From NCBI GenBank assembly GCA_025345505.1, contig JANVCC010000073.1, positions 9,738,887 through 9,802,886 of the forward strand: a DNA stretch of 64,000 bases, given 5' to 3'. The translations under genes and the position numbers were made by a program. Below the pieces are notes generated by a model. It ran no database searches and was not told where the DNA came from. It saw nothing but the letters and a program-made list of their open reading frames with translations. The stretch's first letter is position 1; each line of letters starts with the position of its first letter. The stretch comes from Todiramphus chloris collaris (taxonomy: Eukaryota > Chordata > Aves > Coraciiformes > Alcedinidae). Of this stretch, positions 12,301 through 24,643 are shown piece by piece.

Positions 12301-13677
12301 TTCTGAGGCTGCCACCTGCTAATTGGATAGACTGTGTCTGCCTTAGCACTGATCAGTTAATGCCCAAGATCAAAAGTTAGCTCAATGAAGATAAATTCAC
12401 AGCATAAGAGAATTCATCATGTAATTAAGTTACTGAAATACGGAATAAGAAAAGCATTAATATTCTGTAGGTATGCATGAGTATAGTGAGGCAAGATCCT
12501 GAGGCACTCATGGAATATGAACAGTTTGCCACACAGTTTAAAGAAAATTAAGGGCCCTAATTTCTGTTTGAAGTTGTAGGATATAAAGAGCAGAGGAGGG
12601 AAGACTCCTGCAGCTAAGCTGCATCCTTGATAGCTATTTCCAATATATTAAAATTCCTCCCTCAAATTCTCCAGAAATGGCCCGACATTTCTAGAATGTA
12701 CCACAGGACTTTCTGATTGCTGTGTGATCTTTTTGGAGAGCCTGAGGGAATTGGCACATCACCATACGAGAATATAAAGACTGTTCCTATACTGAGGCTC
12801 TACTTGCCATCCTCTATGACACAGAGGATGGTGACTATAACAAAATCAGATAATTTCCTGCTGCAAAGGAACGGGCAAGTACAACATTGGGAATACTACT
12901 CTTCCCCATTAAGCTTCAGACTTGTCTTTCATCACCAGTGAAAATTTATTGTCTTACATCTGAATACCACTTATCTCTATCTTGAATCTATCTCTATCTC
13001 TATACCTCCTTCAGTCAATAAGGGGGAGAACTTACAAATCATGTAAGTTGCTGAAACACCAATGTTACAGTAATATTCCTTTTACAGTAGTCAGTAAATT
13101 TTTTTTCCAGAATGTCAGCCAAAATTTTTCCAATGCCCTTTCTTTGTATTCAGACACTGGGATGCATGGCAGGTGAAGGTTTTTCATCTAGAGTGATGTC
13201 TAACCTGGAAAGAGGGGGGAGCTCTGTTTAAAGCGAAGGTGTGTGCACACACTTCCTATGCATACAACTTCCTTTTTGCCCATATGAAAAGAAATGCTTT
13301 CCCAGAATTTGCAGCCAGTGTGTCCTGCTTGCGTGTGTTACACATTCAGGACCTCAAACTCTGATCAGCAGGATAAGGCCAGAGAGGACAGAAAATTTCT
13401 TTCTGCTGCAGAACATCCTAGCGGGATGTAAGACAACAAAGAAACCCTCTTGAAGACTACTGAGCAGGTCTATGATATACAGGTAGTGCACACCATCCTC
13501 TGAAAGGCAGCAGAACACTTATGCAGAGGATAAAAGCCACCTTTTAAGGTAGGTAGAGCCAATATAGGCTCTACCAGGAGCATTTTGTTGGGTGTGTGTT
13601 TTCTGCTACTTCATTAGCCATACTCAGTTTAGCTACAATGCTCTGAACCTTGATGGCCTGTGAGCATGTGGCTTCTT
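6396..13677. other. Unique AT-rich intergenic or intronic DNA
   Basis: No gene, RNA gene or recognisable transposon seen over about 7.3 kb. Open frames are under 135 codons and lack similarity I can name. A perfect hairpin at 9368-9395 is listed separately. Short T-rich (about 10406) and A-rich (about 9857) runs occur, and a TCTATC-rich stretch lies near 12970-13005. Confidence 0.6.
9368..9395. repeat. Perfect 11-bp inverted repeat, 6-nt loop
   Basis: The arms TTAACACAGTG and CACTGTGTTAA are exactly complementary around the loop CTGGTA. It is too short to be a microRNA precursor alone. It may be a palindromic protein-binding site or a chance feature. Confidence 0.6.
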
Positions 13678-14180
13678 TTAGTTTTTTGCCTTATCTACTT
13701 CTTCCTGATGAGGTGGCCTGTAGCAGACACCCACCACAATGTCACCCACTGTGGGCTGCCCTTTAATCCTGACCCATAAACTGTCAGCTGCCCTAAGGCA
13801 CAGCTCCCTGCTGTCCTGACCTGTCCTTCCTGAAGAGCTGGAGGCATCTATAGCAGTCCTCCATGGCAGCTGGCCATCATCCACCTGTAGAGCCCGTGCA
13901 TCGCATTTCTGTGATCCCAGCAAGATCCCAGCCCAGACCAGGACCTCTAATGTCTCCTTTTTGTCCCTATGCTCTGTGCCATAGTGTACAGACACTCACT
14001 GGGAACCACTATGAACCACTATGAACCAGCACTAAGGTATTACACCTTGCCCAGAGACCCCTGCCCCAGCAGCAGAGCAGGTTCAATGGATACCTACCCG
14101 CTCCATAAAGACCTCTTTGCTTTCCCAACACTTTGCACTCAGAACAAACCACCTGACAGTGAGGGGCAGATATCTCACTG
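13678..14180 (-). mobile_element. Degraded CR1 endonuclease fragment
   Basis: On the minus strand the frame at 13678-13995 ends with the CR1 endonuclease signature SLWVRIKG, then DIVVGVCYRPP, in the same order as in the CR1 copy near 39500. The part upstream (above about 13850) is much less clearly CR1 and may be its 5' portion or unrelated DNA. The right end is therefore uncertain. There is no RT or 3' tail, so the piece is truncated at both ends. Confidence 0.6.
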
Positions 14181-14390
14181 ATGGCACCCACTCTGGCACC
14201 TTGATTAGAATGTGCTGCTTGTCTGGCCGTGTGAGCTGAGCTGTGTTTTGCTATTGTGTTTCACAGGTGTACCAAGTGCACAGAATTTATCAAAACCATG
14301 ACCTGAGCCCTCTGCATAGGACTCATTAGCAGCGGGCTCAGCCCTGGGCACTGTGTGGTGCATACTAACAACTTGTTTTCATCGTTCCAG

Positions 14391-14549
14391 GGCATGGGAA
14401 GTGCCTCTGCACCCGCTGGCGTCCTCGGCTGCTCCTTGCGTGGTGTTTGGAGCCTGCACTGTGGCAGCCTTGCCTGTCAAGCTGGCTGCCAGTGCTTGGG
14501 GCTCTGGGGCAGCCCTCAGGGGACCTGCAGAGGTTTTGGTAGTTTACAG
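14391..14549 (+). other. Exon-like GC-rich island
   Basis: A 159-bp segment (53 codons, a multiple of three) lies between an acceptor-like pyrimidine stretch TTTTCATCGTTCCAG and a donor-like TTTACAG|GTGATC. Two plus-strand frames are open through it, and it is clearly more GC-rich than its surroundings. One frame is Cys/Gly-rich (CQAGCQCLG). I do not recognise a protein. It could be a real exon of a gene outside the window, a lncRNA exon, or chance. Confidence 0.25.
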
Positions 14550-15639
14550 GTGATCACATTTCCAAGGGACAAAAAAAGGAAATGCTCATTCAGAAAACTG
14601 CACAGGATTTTTGATAAGTAAGATTTGGGGTTTTTTCTTAATATGCAGACACTTTTTTTTGTAACTTCTCTTTTGCCTTGAGGTGATACAGGCTGCCCAC
14701 TGCACTGGCAATATGATGCTGTGGAGCTGTCAGCCTTTCTTTTTCAGAGCCCCACACTAAATGCAGGACAAACAGTCAGGGGAAAAAAAAACTGAAGAGG
14801 GAGAAAGCTGTGCCATTCTGTTTTCCCTTTCCCTATTTTCTGCCTGCTCTTTTCCTCAGGTATTTTGCCCTAGTACAAACTTGAGTAAAACCCTCTGAGT
14901 TTCAACTAGCAAAATTAAGAGAGCCGTGGGCTCAGTACAGATTGGCTCTAATTTTTCTTTTATCTCTCCTCATAATCCAGACAAGTTTTACATGTTTTCT
15001 GCTCCATTCCTTGGGTCAAGAACACACTGGTTAATAGCCAATTATTTCCTACCCTAAGGAAGTTTTGGGAAAGAAGTTCCTGGGATGAGTCAACTTGTTT
15101 CAGGAAATAAGGGTAATATTCAGTAGGTGAGATGTTTCCCTTTGCTCCCCTCCTTAATACTGTCCCATCTCAGCACAAGGCAGAATTTATTGCTATAATA
15201 GGTATGGTTCAGATAGAGCATAATAGTTTCCTTGATGTTTTTTTTCCGTCTTCACAAAAAGTGAACGTTTAGCCAAGGCATCATGGCAAAATTCCAGTTA
15301 AGTAATTAAATTCTACTTACTGAAAATTCCCCTTCTAAAATCTGTCCCGGAATAGAGTCTGCTTTTCCTGTGAGCACTTTAAAGGGACTGATTCATTTTA
15401 ACTTCACAGCTATCCAAATTCTGAACTCTGCTGATATTATCCTTGACTGTGTAAGACACAGAATGTGCAGTTCCACCCGAGGTACCTGAAGGTACATTTT
15501 TGCATCCTTAATTGTTGTTGTCTGAATTCTTGTTTAGATACAATTCACGTAGACTCAACCTGTGTACCAAATAGGTCAGATTCTGCTGACTAGCAGAAGT
15601 AAATAAAATTATTTGCACAGGAAAAGTGATCACTATTCA

Positions 15640-16330
15640 AAACTAAGTTTTTATTAACATGTACGGTGCGCCATAAATAAATTCAATTTGTGCATTGAGT
15701 GACATTTTGCATGTGCAAAAATACAATTCTGAAAAAAAAATGCTGAAAGATAATCTGAGGTGTGCATTCTGGAAGAGCAATCCAGAACAGGCGATCCACA
15801 GTATAAATTACTGCAATTAATTTTTTTAATTTACTTGTGTTACTTTAATTTATTATTGTTTATTCATTCAATAGATGGCATTTAATTTCAGTATGAGAGC
15901 TTCAGGATGAGTGTTACATGCTAATGGTTGGAATTTATTCCTGGGCAGAAAGCCAATGTGCCACAGCCATGTTCCACTTATGCCCTCCAAGCTGTTCTTA
16001 AGTGGCTCTCTGGTGCCCTTGGGGTATGTTTTATACAGGAAGCTTAAAGCCTAATGCAGGCCTGCAGCTCACTCACTGGAGCGAGGGCAAGATGGCTTTC
16101 CCTCTCTTCAGCAAGAAAATCAAATAATTGGATTACTGGCCCTTGGATTGTGTTCAGCACAAATGGTTCAAAACCCTGTTGTATTAGACCTCTGAGATGA
16201 CATGTAAATTGATAAAGAAGATAAATGTATTGAATTGGCCTAACATGTCAATAGCATGCTATTACTTGATTAAGTGGAATGGCTATGACTGGTGTAAACA
16301 GCTAAATATCTGTAAGACATCTGCTGCTAG
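15640..16330. promoter_or_regulatory. Candidate conserved non-coding element
   Basis: Repeat-free, balanced sequence rich in homeodomain-type cores (TTAATTTTTTTAATTTACTT, AATAATTGGATTAC) and E-box or Oct-like words (ATGCTAAT, CAGCTC). It lacks frames and low-complexity decay. This is an impression from composition only. Cross-species alignment would be needed to call it. Confidence 0.25.
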
Positions 16331-16342
16331 AATGACCACATA

Positions 16343-16383
16343 AAGAAAAAAAAACCCCAAACAATAAAACAACAAAAAAAGAA
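16343..16383 (+). repeat. A/C-rich tract
   Basis: Run of A with CCCC and CAA units (AAAAAAACCCCAAACAATAA), the same kind as at 931-1016. Confidence 0.7.
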
Positions 16384-17199
16384 GCCTACTAGAGGCATAA
16401 ATTAATGCAGGTTTTCCTTCCTTGTGTATTTGTATCTCTGGAATAGAAAATCAAAGCAAACAGATCAATCCATTGAAGGGTTAAAATTAAAATTACCTAT
16501 GGATCTACGCAGCACATGAAATTGGGGCTGATAGAGTAGAACCTGACTGCTTTGTTTCACTTATACCTTCATATGCATTGACTTGAAATTTGTATTTCAT
16601 ACTCTCTGTCATATTTTGTTACTTTCACATATGTTTTATGTATTTATTTAGGGCTAAATTCTATTTGTTATGTTGTGGTTTTAAGACATCATATCAGCTA
16701 AGATTGGGAGAAGCATCCTAACAGACTTTAGACTACTTTATTATTGTCATTATTCAGCACATTCACACATGCATATCATGATCCCAGATATTTTGAGGTA
16801 AATCATTCAATTGTGCAAAAGAAATATGTCTGTGTGAAATTGTAGCTGAGGTAGATCCCTATACTTTACACAGTGGAGAAAACTTCTTTAACAGCCAAGT
16901 GTTTGATTCTTTCATTTTATGTTAGACTGGTTTCTCCACATGTTTCTTGTTAAAATCATTATGTTACTGTCCTTTTGTATTTATACAGTGTGATAACTAG
17001 ACGTTGATGTGAGGCTGTCATCATGACTGTGTGGGCATTTATTTCACTCCACAGTTTTGATGAATACAGTCTGTACAGGGTGCAGAGGGCTGTAGCTGTA
17101 GATAATGTAAGTTGGTAGCTCCGGTGTTCAAGTGAATTTTTTGCTGGCCAAATATCTGAGTAGAAATTCTAATGACTTGGGTTTAGAATAGACCCTCCA

Positions 17200-17560
17200 A
17201 AACTGACTAATAAAATACACATTAAATTATAAGCTGAGATATATTTTTGTAGCTCATTGAGATTCTAGCACATATTTGTATTAATAAGATAATAAATGCA
17301 TAATGGATGTGACACTTACCCACCTGAACTTTTCGAGTTAAACAAAAGATTGATAGACAAAGCATTCCATTAGTTCTCTCTTTTACAACTAATAAACTTC
17401 CAGTTCATTAAGTTATTACATGCCATTCCTCATCTCACAAATAGAAGCCATAATTCAGTTTTTCCCAGAGCTGCACATTCTTTAAATCTACAGACTGAAT
17501 TACCAGAGTACATTTTGTCAATAAAGCTTCTGTTTGGTGGGGGAAGGAGGGGGCAGTTAA
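17200..17560. promoter_or_regulatory. Candidate conserved non-coding element
   Basis: Unique, repeat-free AT-rich sequence with many homeodomain-like words (CATTAAATTATAAG, TTAATAAGATAATAAATGC). It has no coding potential. The call rests on composition only. Confidence 0.2.
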
Positions 17561-19003
17561 GCAAAGTGATATGAAGTACAAGCCATTTTTTTTGTGTCAG
17601 AGGTCATTTATTTGTTTCAATATTGCTTTTATTCTATTTAGACATTTGCTACATGATTATCATGGAAGGCCTATAGTTAGTCACTGCATAATGTTTAAAA
17701 TGTTTTACATTTTGTTGCAGACTCTTACACTCACAAATCTTTAAAGTTATCTTGAACAGTAAACTGTCCTTTTGCAGCGAATCCCTGACAATCTATTAGT
17801 TCAGCTGTGCATTTACTGAAAGATAAAGGCTTTCTTCTGTAAGCAGTGGAAAAGCCACCGAGGCAAACAAAAATCATCCATATTCTGCAGTCCTAAACCA
17901 AAAGACTTGTTGCTTCCGGAGCCAGGATTGCCCAGCACAGATGCAAGCAGCCAACGAAACCTTCTGCATGGGAAGTTATATGGGACTAATTTGTGTCCTA
18001 TACCAAGTTTCCAGCGCTGATCTTCTCACTAGGGATTGAAGTGGGATTACTGTGCTCTGTGTTGAGTATAATATATAGTATCTATTTGTAAAAAATACAA
18101 CCTAGTGGTAAAATGCTTGCCTAGGGAGTGGGATAGAGGAGTCTGGGCTCTTCGCAGCTTGCAGTGATTTAAAACCATTTCTGCTGTTCAGAAAAACAAT
18201 CTTGATGGAGAAAAAAAATGCAGTCTACCTTTTTCTATCCCTGCCCTGGTATTTAGGTGGATGCTCAGCCCACCCAACAGGTTGTAACTAACGTCCCCCA
18301 GGGTGAGAGCCGGGAGGGGGAGCAGGGCAAAGGTACCACACTGCAGCATATTTATCTCTCTTTTTGGGGCTGGGGGGGCAGACCATGGAGTGCCTTCCTT
18401 GTGGAGAAGTTGCTATAACCCTGGGGAGGCTCAGAGCCTGTCTTCTTCCCTTGTCTCTTGCCCTTCTGACTAAAATCTGTCAGCTTTTTTCCTTTCAGTG
18501 AAAATTAGCAGCTCTAAGCAACCATAGTTTTCAACAGAGGGAGAAGTTGTTCCCCACCGCAAATTGTCCCGGGGGGGTATAGGGTTCAGTCTGCTGCAAG
18601 AATACTAGCAATGAGCATCACCTATGTAAGGGAATAGGCATTAAGTCAGTGTTAGTCTGAGTAAGAAGAGGAATGAAAAAGATTAGCACTGAACAGGAAT
18701 AATCAAGCCTGGATGCTACTGGAGGGAGATGTGAATAAAATTTTAACTTGTCTAGATCTGTCTAAAACACTATCACATTGTATTAGGGTACTTTAATGCT
18801 AGCTAGTACTTCTCGTTAAATTTGTAGTCGACAAATACATAGGTGATTGTTGTCAACTGAAGAAATAGCGGTGTCATTGGAAAGCGCTTTTTTGAAAGGA
18901 AGGGTTGCAAAATGGTGCTATGACAACAATATAAAGAGATTAGTCTTCATGACATATAAAGACTGTGAATTATAAATGAGAGAACAATGGAAAATATATA
19001 TTT

Positions 19004-19130
19004 AAAACAAACAAACAAAAACCAACCAACCAAAAAAAACCCCAAAACAACAAACCAACAAAAAAACCCCACACCAACAAATAAAACCAAAACAAAATAA
19101 AAAAAAACCCCAACCAAACAAACAGAAAAT
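19004..19130 (+). repeat. Long A/C-rich low-complexity tract
   Basis: About 125 bases almost without G or T on the plus strand, built from AAAC, CCAA and CCCC units. The complementary minus-strand frame here (Phe/Gly/Val/Cys-rich) is an artefact of this composition. Confidence 0.85.
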
Positions 19131-19550
19131 GGAATACATGAAAGGGGAAAAGAAAGTTTCTAACTGATCCTTTTCCCAGAGATCATACAGTGCAGTTCTC
19201 ATGGAGAACAACCTATAGTTGTTGAAGAAGCAATTAGTATATGTTCAGTCTCTGCAACAGTATCTCACAGCTACAGACAAATATACATCTGTAGGTCCAT
19301 ACTGCTGTTTGCTCTTGGGCTTATCTCCATCCAGACTTGAAACCCTGCTTAGAGTACATCCTGACTTCACAGTTTGGGAATCATGCTGCCCAGGCTAACA
19401 TCTGAAATGATGGCTCGCTAGACCATTACTGATGTGCATTGATAGTGCTTTTGCCTTATCAAAGCATTTATAAAGTCTGAGTTAGCTGGATGGTGAAAAT
19501 TCAGTATTCTAATGGAGTTTCTTAATCTACTGTCACTCTTTACTGTGACT

Positions 19551-19622
19551 GTAGCCTATGTAATTTTATTATGTAATATGTAATGTAGCCTATGTAATTT
19601 ATAACTTTAGTACGTAATATAT
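19551..19622. repeat. Imperfect 34-bp tandem duplication
   Basis: GTAGCCTATGTAATTT starts at 19551 and again at 19585. Each copy is followed by a diverged TA-rich segment ending in TAATAT. Confidence 0.7.
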
Positions 19623-22033
19623 AAAAATTACCAGTGAGCTGAAAACACTGGAAATGTTCACAAAAATCAGAAAAGCCAACTGGGAGCTGTAGGCCTTCTG
19701 ATCATAGAAATCAGTAACTGCTGGCAGCTGGAGTCTAGCCTTCAAACTTCTAGTAAAGAGTAACTTCATTTACATGAGCTGACACCTGAGAAGCCCTTAC
19801 ACTGAATTTATCCAGTATTTTTGAGCTCTGAAAAGTGCCTCTATGTTAAGAGGAAAAAAAAAAACAAAAAACAACAAAACATTATCTTTAAGCTCGTTGC
19901 TTTTTTATCAGGGCAAGTTTTAATGAGAAAGTTTAACTCATCGATTTTAAGGTTTTGTACTAGTTAGGTGAAAGTTTTTTTCCCTCTGCAAGCAGTTTCT
20001 GTTATCTTGCACTCCTGAACTAGTGGGTAGCATCCATGAATAGTGCTATCCTGCACTGGTCTTTTATTACAAGAAAAAAATATTCTAAGTAGTTATTGAC
20101 TACTATAGTATTTCTATTCTGTGGGCATGGTTAAAATAGATGCTCAAGAGGTGCATGTTGTTTCTGTAATTTCAGAATTGGAACAGATATGCTCAGCCTT
20201 TCTGCTATAATGCATGCTGTTTCAGTAGCAAGACAATTTGTGATTCAAAAGAATACATTTGACAACATAAGTGAGTGGTCTAGGTCACATCTTGTACCTG
20301 AAGTATGTATTCTCGCTCATCATTATAAAAAACCCCAGAGCTAGTTGAGAGATCAGCATTCATTCCTGGCATGCTGGCTCTTTTTACATGCTGGCTGTTT
20401 TTAGTTTACAGGCCTATCATGAGCCAAGATGGTAGTAATTTTTTTTTAGGAAAAATAAATGATTGACTGAATAAATTGCAAGTCCTGGAGCAGTGTGTGG
20501 TACACTATAATTTTTGTCCGAAAGACCTGTGAGATGTTTAGACTGAATGAACCCCTACTCGGAGGAATGATGGCTTCTTCTATAGCCCTCTTGTTCTTGT
20601 AGGCAGTAAACCACTGATACAGCCTATGAAGACAAGGGCATGTTCACCGTATTCTGGTCTTTTCCTGTGTCTTGCATGTACTTTTGTCTGTGCTGTAGGA
20701 CTCCTCACACTTTACACATTCAGGACCATCTAGATCCTGTCATTAGTAGAGGTACTTTTTCACTGTTCTGTATTGCGAGTATTACAGCTCTTATAATTTG
20801 GCTAATGTTTGTACCTTCCTTTAAAGAAAAGGTATGTATTTCATACTCAAACCCATTTTTAAAGATGTTAATGTTCCTCCTAATGTTTCTTTAACTGCAC
20901 AGAACTCTTCCTACCTGCTATATACTCAGTCACCTTGTAAATGTAGAGAATGACTGTACAGATAGACCACATTTTTTTCACTGACTCTGTGACTTTGACA
21001 TCTTCACTTGTTGCAATTTGTCTTCTTTCCTGTCCACCTTGAAAAATCCAGCAATATTATTTTACCCATTATATGACCTTCTTACTTTGACATTCCTTTG
21101 TCTTTCCTCTAAAGCCAGGCAAAAAGAACTGAAGAAGGCTGGGATATATGAGAGAGGAGAGACCATACTTCTTTGTATGTAATATTATCTTTCATTCATA
21201 AAAGCAAGGCAACACATAAGGTTTGGGGTTTTTATCATGCTCGATACTATGACTGAACCCCTCCCAATACCACCAACACTACCCCAGACTTTACCAGGTT
21301 TCTACTAGTGAGTTGTATGCTTCATATATGCTTTTTGTGCGACAAACTGTTTGCATGCATTTAAGTATAATGTCTGTCTAGGTACTGATTTTATTTTCCT
21401 GTTTAATTTATTCTACAGATTCTCTAGCCTTCAGTCAATGCACTAGCTGATTAAATTATTATCCCAATAATGAGATTTGACACAATCTATGCCAGTTACC
21501 TATGTGACCTGCTAAGTAGGTTAATTGGCAACCCTGAATAATTATCAGCCACCTCGTCCTGCTGAGAGTGTGACAATAAATTAAACATAAAGATGCTGAA
21601 GAAGACACATAGGTTTTAATTTCAACTTCTTAATTATTTTAAAGAACCTTTGAACTAGTAGCTTATTAGTAAAATGCAGCAATTAAAAAACAAAACAAAC
21701 AAAACCCCTAGCATTTTGGTTGTATAAAAATATAGATGTTTGCTCTTATGCATCACCATCACTTCCTAGGAGAAAAAGAAATCTGTAACATGTTAGATAA
21801 CAAGGTTCCTCTATTCTGCAGATTGCTTGTGTAAGTGAATTGTTTCATCTTCAGAGAGCAAGTTAAGAGGTAAGAAAAATTCAAGAAGTTCAAATGATAT
21901 CTGTGGTGACATTGTAAGAATCATGTTTTAATGCTTTTTTATGAAACCTGAAGAACTAGAAATTAACTTTATTGTCCAATGAAAGCTGTGATTCCTCTAT
22001 TCTCATTTCTCAGGAAACAGGTAAGATAAAGAC

Positions 22034-22146
22034 ATATTCTAGAACCTGGTGACACTGACTTGTGTTGTCTGAGTTAAAAAGAAATATTCTAGAACCTGGT
22101 GACACTGACTTGTGTTGTCTGTCTGTCTGTCTATCTATCTATCTTT
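22034..22146. repeat. 50-bp tandem duplication followed by TGTC/TATC microsatellite
   Basis: A 38-base block (ATATTCTAGAACCTGGTGAC...) at 22034-22071 is repeated identically at 22084-22121, a period of 50 bp. The second copy runs straight into TGTC and then TATC units to about 22146. The perfect identity suggests a recent duplication. Confidence 0.9.
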
Positions 22147-22709
22147 TCTACCTTGTTCATTTCTGAAAAGCCAAAATGGTATTTCTTTCTGCCCTAGAAA
22201 ACAGAAGGCTGGAACTTAGAGGAAGCAGAATGGTCTCCTAGGGATGAGAAAATGGGGAAAAATATGTAAGATTTAAATTTGTGGTCTTTTCACAAGCTAA
22301 TCAGCCCAGGTTAGTGGCTAAGTCATGGACTTAAGTTAGACTACTCCCAGAGTCATTCCTCTGCCCTCGACAGAAATTCCTGCAAAACTTGGAGTAGAAA
22401 GAACAATCAAATAATTCATTTCTTGTTGTCAACACTTAATGACTGCAACATAAAGTGTCTTCACAGAAACACTTTTGAGAACCCCACTTGTGCTCCTAGG
22501 GTGAGAAGAGCTGTTCTGCCTTGCCCTTGGGCACACCTGTGACAGCTGTCTGCCCTGAGCTGGCTCTTCTCCACTGTGGCCCTTCAGCCCACAAGCTGGT
22601 AACTGAACCACACAAGTATTAAGTGCATTGTAATTTTGGCCAAGTTAAATCTGATTATCATGTACCACCTCTCACAAAATATTAACATGGCCTTCCAGAA
22701 ATTAAAAGC

Positions 22710-23192
22710 TTGCTGAGATCCAATATCACATCCCCCCTGTCTGCCATCATCATTCCTCTTCCTTCAGCCTCTCTGGATGTAAAAATACACTTCCATTTCT
22801 ATGGCACATGCCATAATGGAAAGCATTACACTTTTCTGTGTCCAGGAAAAGGATTATTCAAACAGATACCCAATCCAAAGAGCCATTCAATCTTTCAGTT
22901 AGTTGGATTATGGGCTTTAGAATGGGCCGATAAAATTCAAGAAAGTATCCCGGCAATGATAAAATCACTTAAACCTGAGCAAGTGAGCAGAACTCAGATT
23001 TTTGAGAGGGTGACTCACATGTTAAAACCAAATGTATGCCCAGTGTTTTTCTGGACAATGTCCATATTGAACTATAATGACCTAAACAGACTTACTCCCC
23101 AAATTTACCCTTCCCTTTCCTCCTACCCACACATACATTTGCACCTCAATGAATCACTTCTGTCTTTATTTGCTAAATGCTACTTTTATTGA
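22710..23192 (+). other. Unassigned 160-codon open frame
   Basis: This is the longest frame in this AT-rich stretch. It opens from a TTG, not an ATG, and its first 60-odd codons hold no internal Met. I recognise no motif, signal peptide or membrane segment. No splice sites or poly(A) signal mark it clearly. It may be chance, an exon fragment or the remnant of an old mobile element. Confidence 0.12.
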
Positions 23193-24638
23193 AAACTTTA
23201 TGGCTTATTTAATCACTTATAACTATGTCTTTATTTTCTCTTATGATATCTTCTATGATTCATCAACAGGACTTTTTTACCTCTACCCAAAGGATTTCAA
23301 TTTCACTGTAAAAATTTAATCAAAGCAAAATTGTTAAGGCTTATTAAAGAATCTATGCTGTCTCTTTGTGCTCCTTCATCTTGCTCCTATCCCCATGAAA
23401 AGAAGGTGCTGAAGATGCACATCATATGAAACTACTGTCTACAAATAGCAAAAATAATATCTTTCAGCTCTCTGCCTGTGGATTTTTTTTGTTGGTATGT
23501 GGTCCTGCTGTCTAAAATTATAGGCATTTAAATGTCAAGTAGTAAGAGAGAAAAACAAAATTAAAAAGAACAGGTATTATAGTAAAATAGCAAAGAACTG
23601 ATGTCTTGGTGATAGTTATAAGGTCTTTTATTCCTTAAAAACAGCACAGCTTTATAAATTATTTATCACACCTGATAGAAAATTAAGGGCTGGTGATATT
23701 TTGAAACTCATTACTCATTGCTTTTTGATTACATAAGTGTTTTTGAATGAAGGAGCATTGTAAGGTCCTGTCAGAAGCTAAGCTGACATGACTTCTGTCT
23801 TTCCTTTTTATTGCGATAGTCAATAGCTCAGTTGTAAGGAATAGAATAGCTCTTTGTGACTCTATTTGACATTCTTTTCGGAGAGCTAGCTAAAATTTCA
23901 GAGCAGAAAAGCATTTCAGGAAAAAAAAAAACCAACAACAACCAATCCAGAATGCCAGATGAATCAATAATAAGTGGACGGAGCTGAATCTGAGACTTTT
24001 GGGTTGTGTTGGAACCTAAACCAAGCCTGTCTTTTTAGGGGTGTTTATATTAAAATCAATATTGCTTTTTTTCTTTATTTGAAATCTTCCATTTGTTTCT
24101 GCAAGTAAAATGATATTTATTTTCTTGAGCTGAAGTCTTCTATTTGGTATTTGCGACCTGTCACTGTGGCTCTATGTGAATTAACAAGAGGTGAATTTTA
24201 TGTGATGTCTCTTGCCAGTAGTCTTTACTAATGACATTTATGAAGGAAATGAAGTATCTATGTAAATTCTTCAGTGCATGAATTATGTACAACTCATATA
24301 TATAAGTAAGTTCTCTACAAGCTGTTCACCATTACCCCAGAAATAATTCTTTCATTTTCTGGAAAAAGGATAGAAGCATACATTGATCATCAGAATGTGA
24401 AAGCATAACCTGTGGGTATTAATGATCTAATGCTTGGCATTTATGCAGTTTCCTATCCAAGGTCTTCTTATTGTATCCAATATATCCAATATGTTATTTA
24501 AACATACCACACTTTTGTGAAAGGTAGGTGTTTGTATACCCATTTTGCAGATAAGGCTGCAAGTGCAAGTGTAAATTTTACCCATCTGTGCTCTGAGTTT
24601 GTCATGAATCTTGTGATCCTGCACTTGGCTAAATCACT

Positions 24639-24643
24639 ATCAC
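24639..24643 (+). repeat. Left target-site duplication ATCAC
   Basis: Five bases directly before the LTR. They match 25420-25424 exactly. Confidence 0.8.

Larger units (their letters stand above)
14550..24638. other. Unique AT-rich DNA with possible conserved elements
   Basis: About 10 kb without a recognisable gene. It holds A/C-rich tracts (16343-16383, 19004-19130, 19853-19880, 21686-21710, 23919-23946), a local 34-bp imperfect tandem repeat (19551-19622) and a 50-bp tandem duplication (22034-22121). It also has a GC-richer patch with G runs near 18290-18580 and one 160-codon frame (22710-23192). Two parts, about 15640-16330 and 17200-17560, have the look of conserved non-coding DNA. Confidence 0.5.

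Noticed and set aside
18080-18160. tRNA-like A box (CTAGTGGTAAAATGC)
   Set aside because: No B box and no cloverleaf could be made around it.
19002-19211. 69-codon minus-strand hydrophobic frame
   Set aside because: Its Phe/Gly/Cys/Val-rich product comes from the A/C-rich low-complexity tract.
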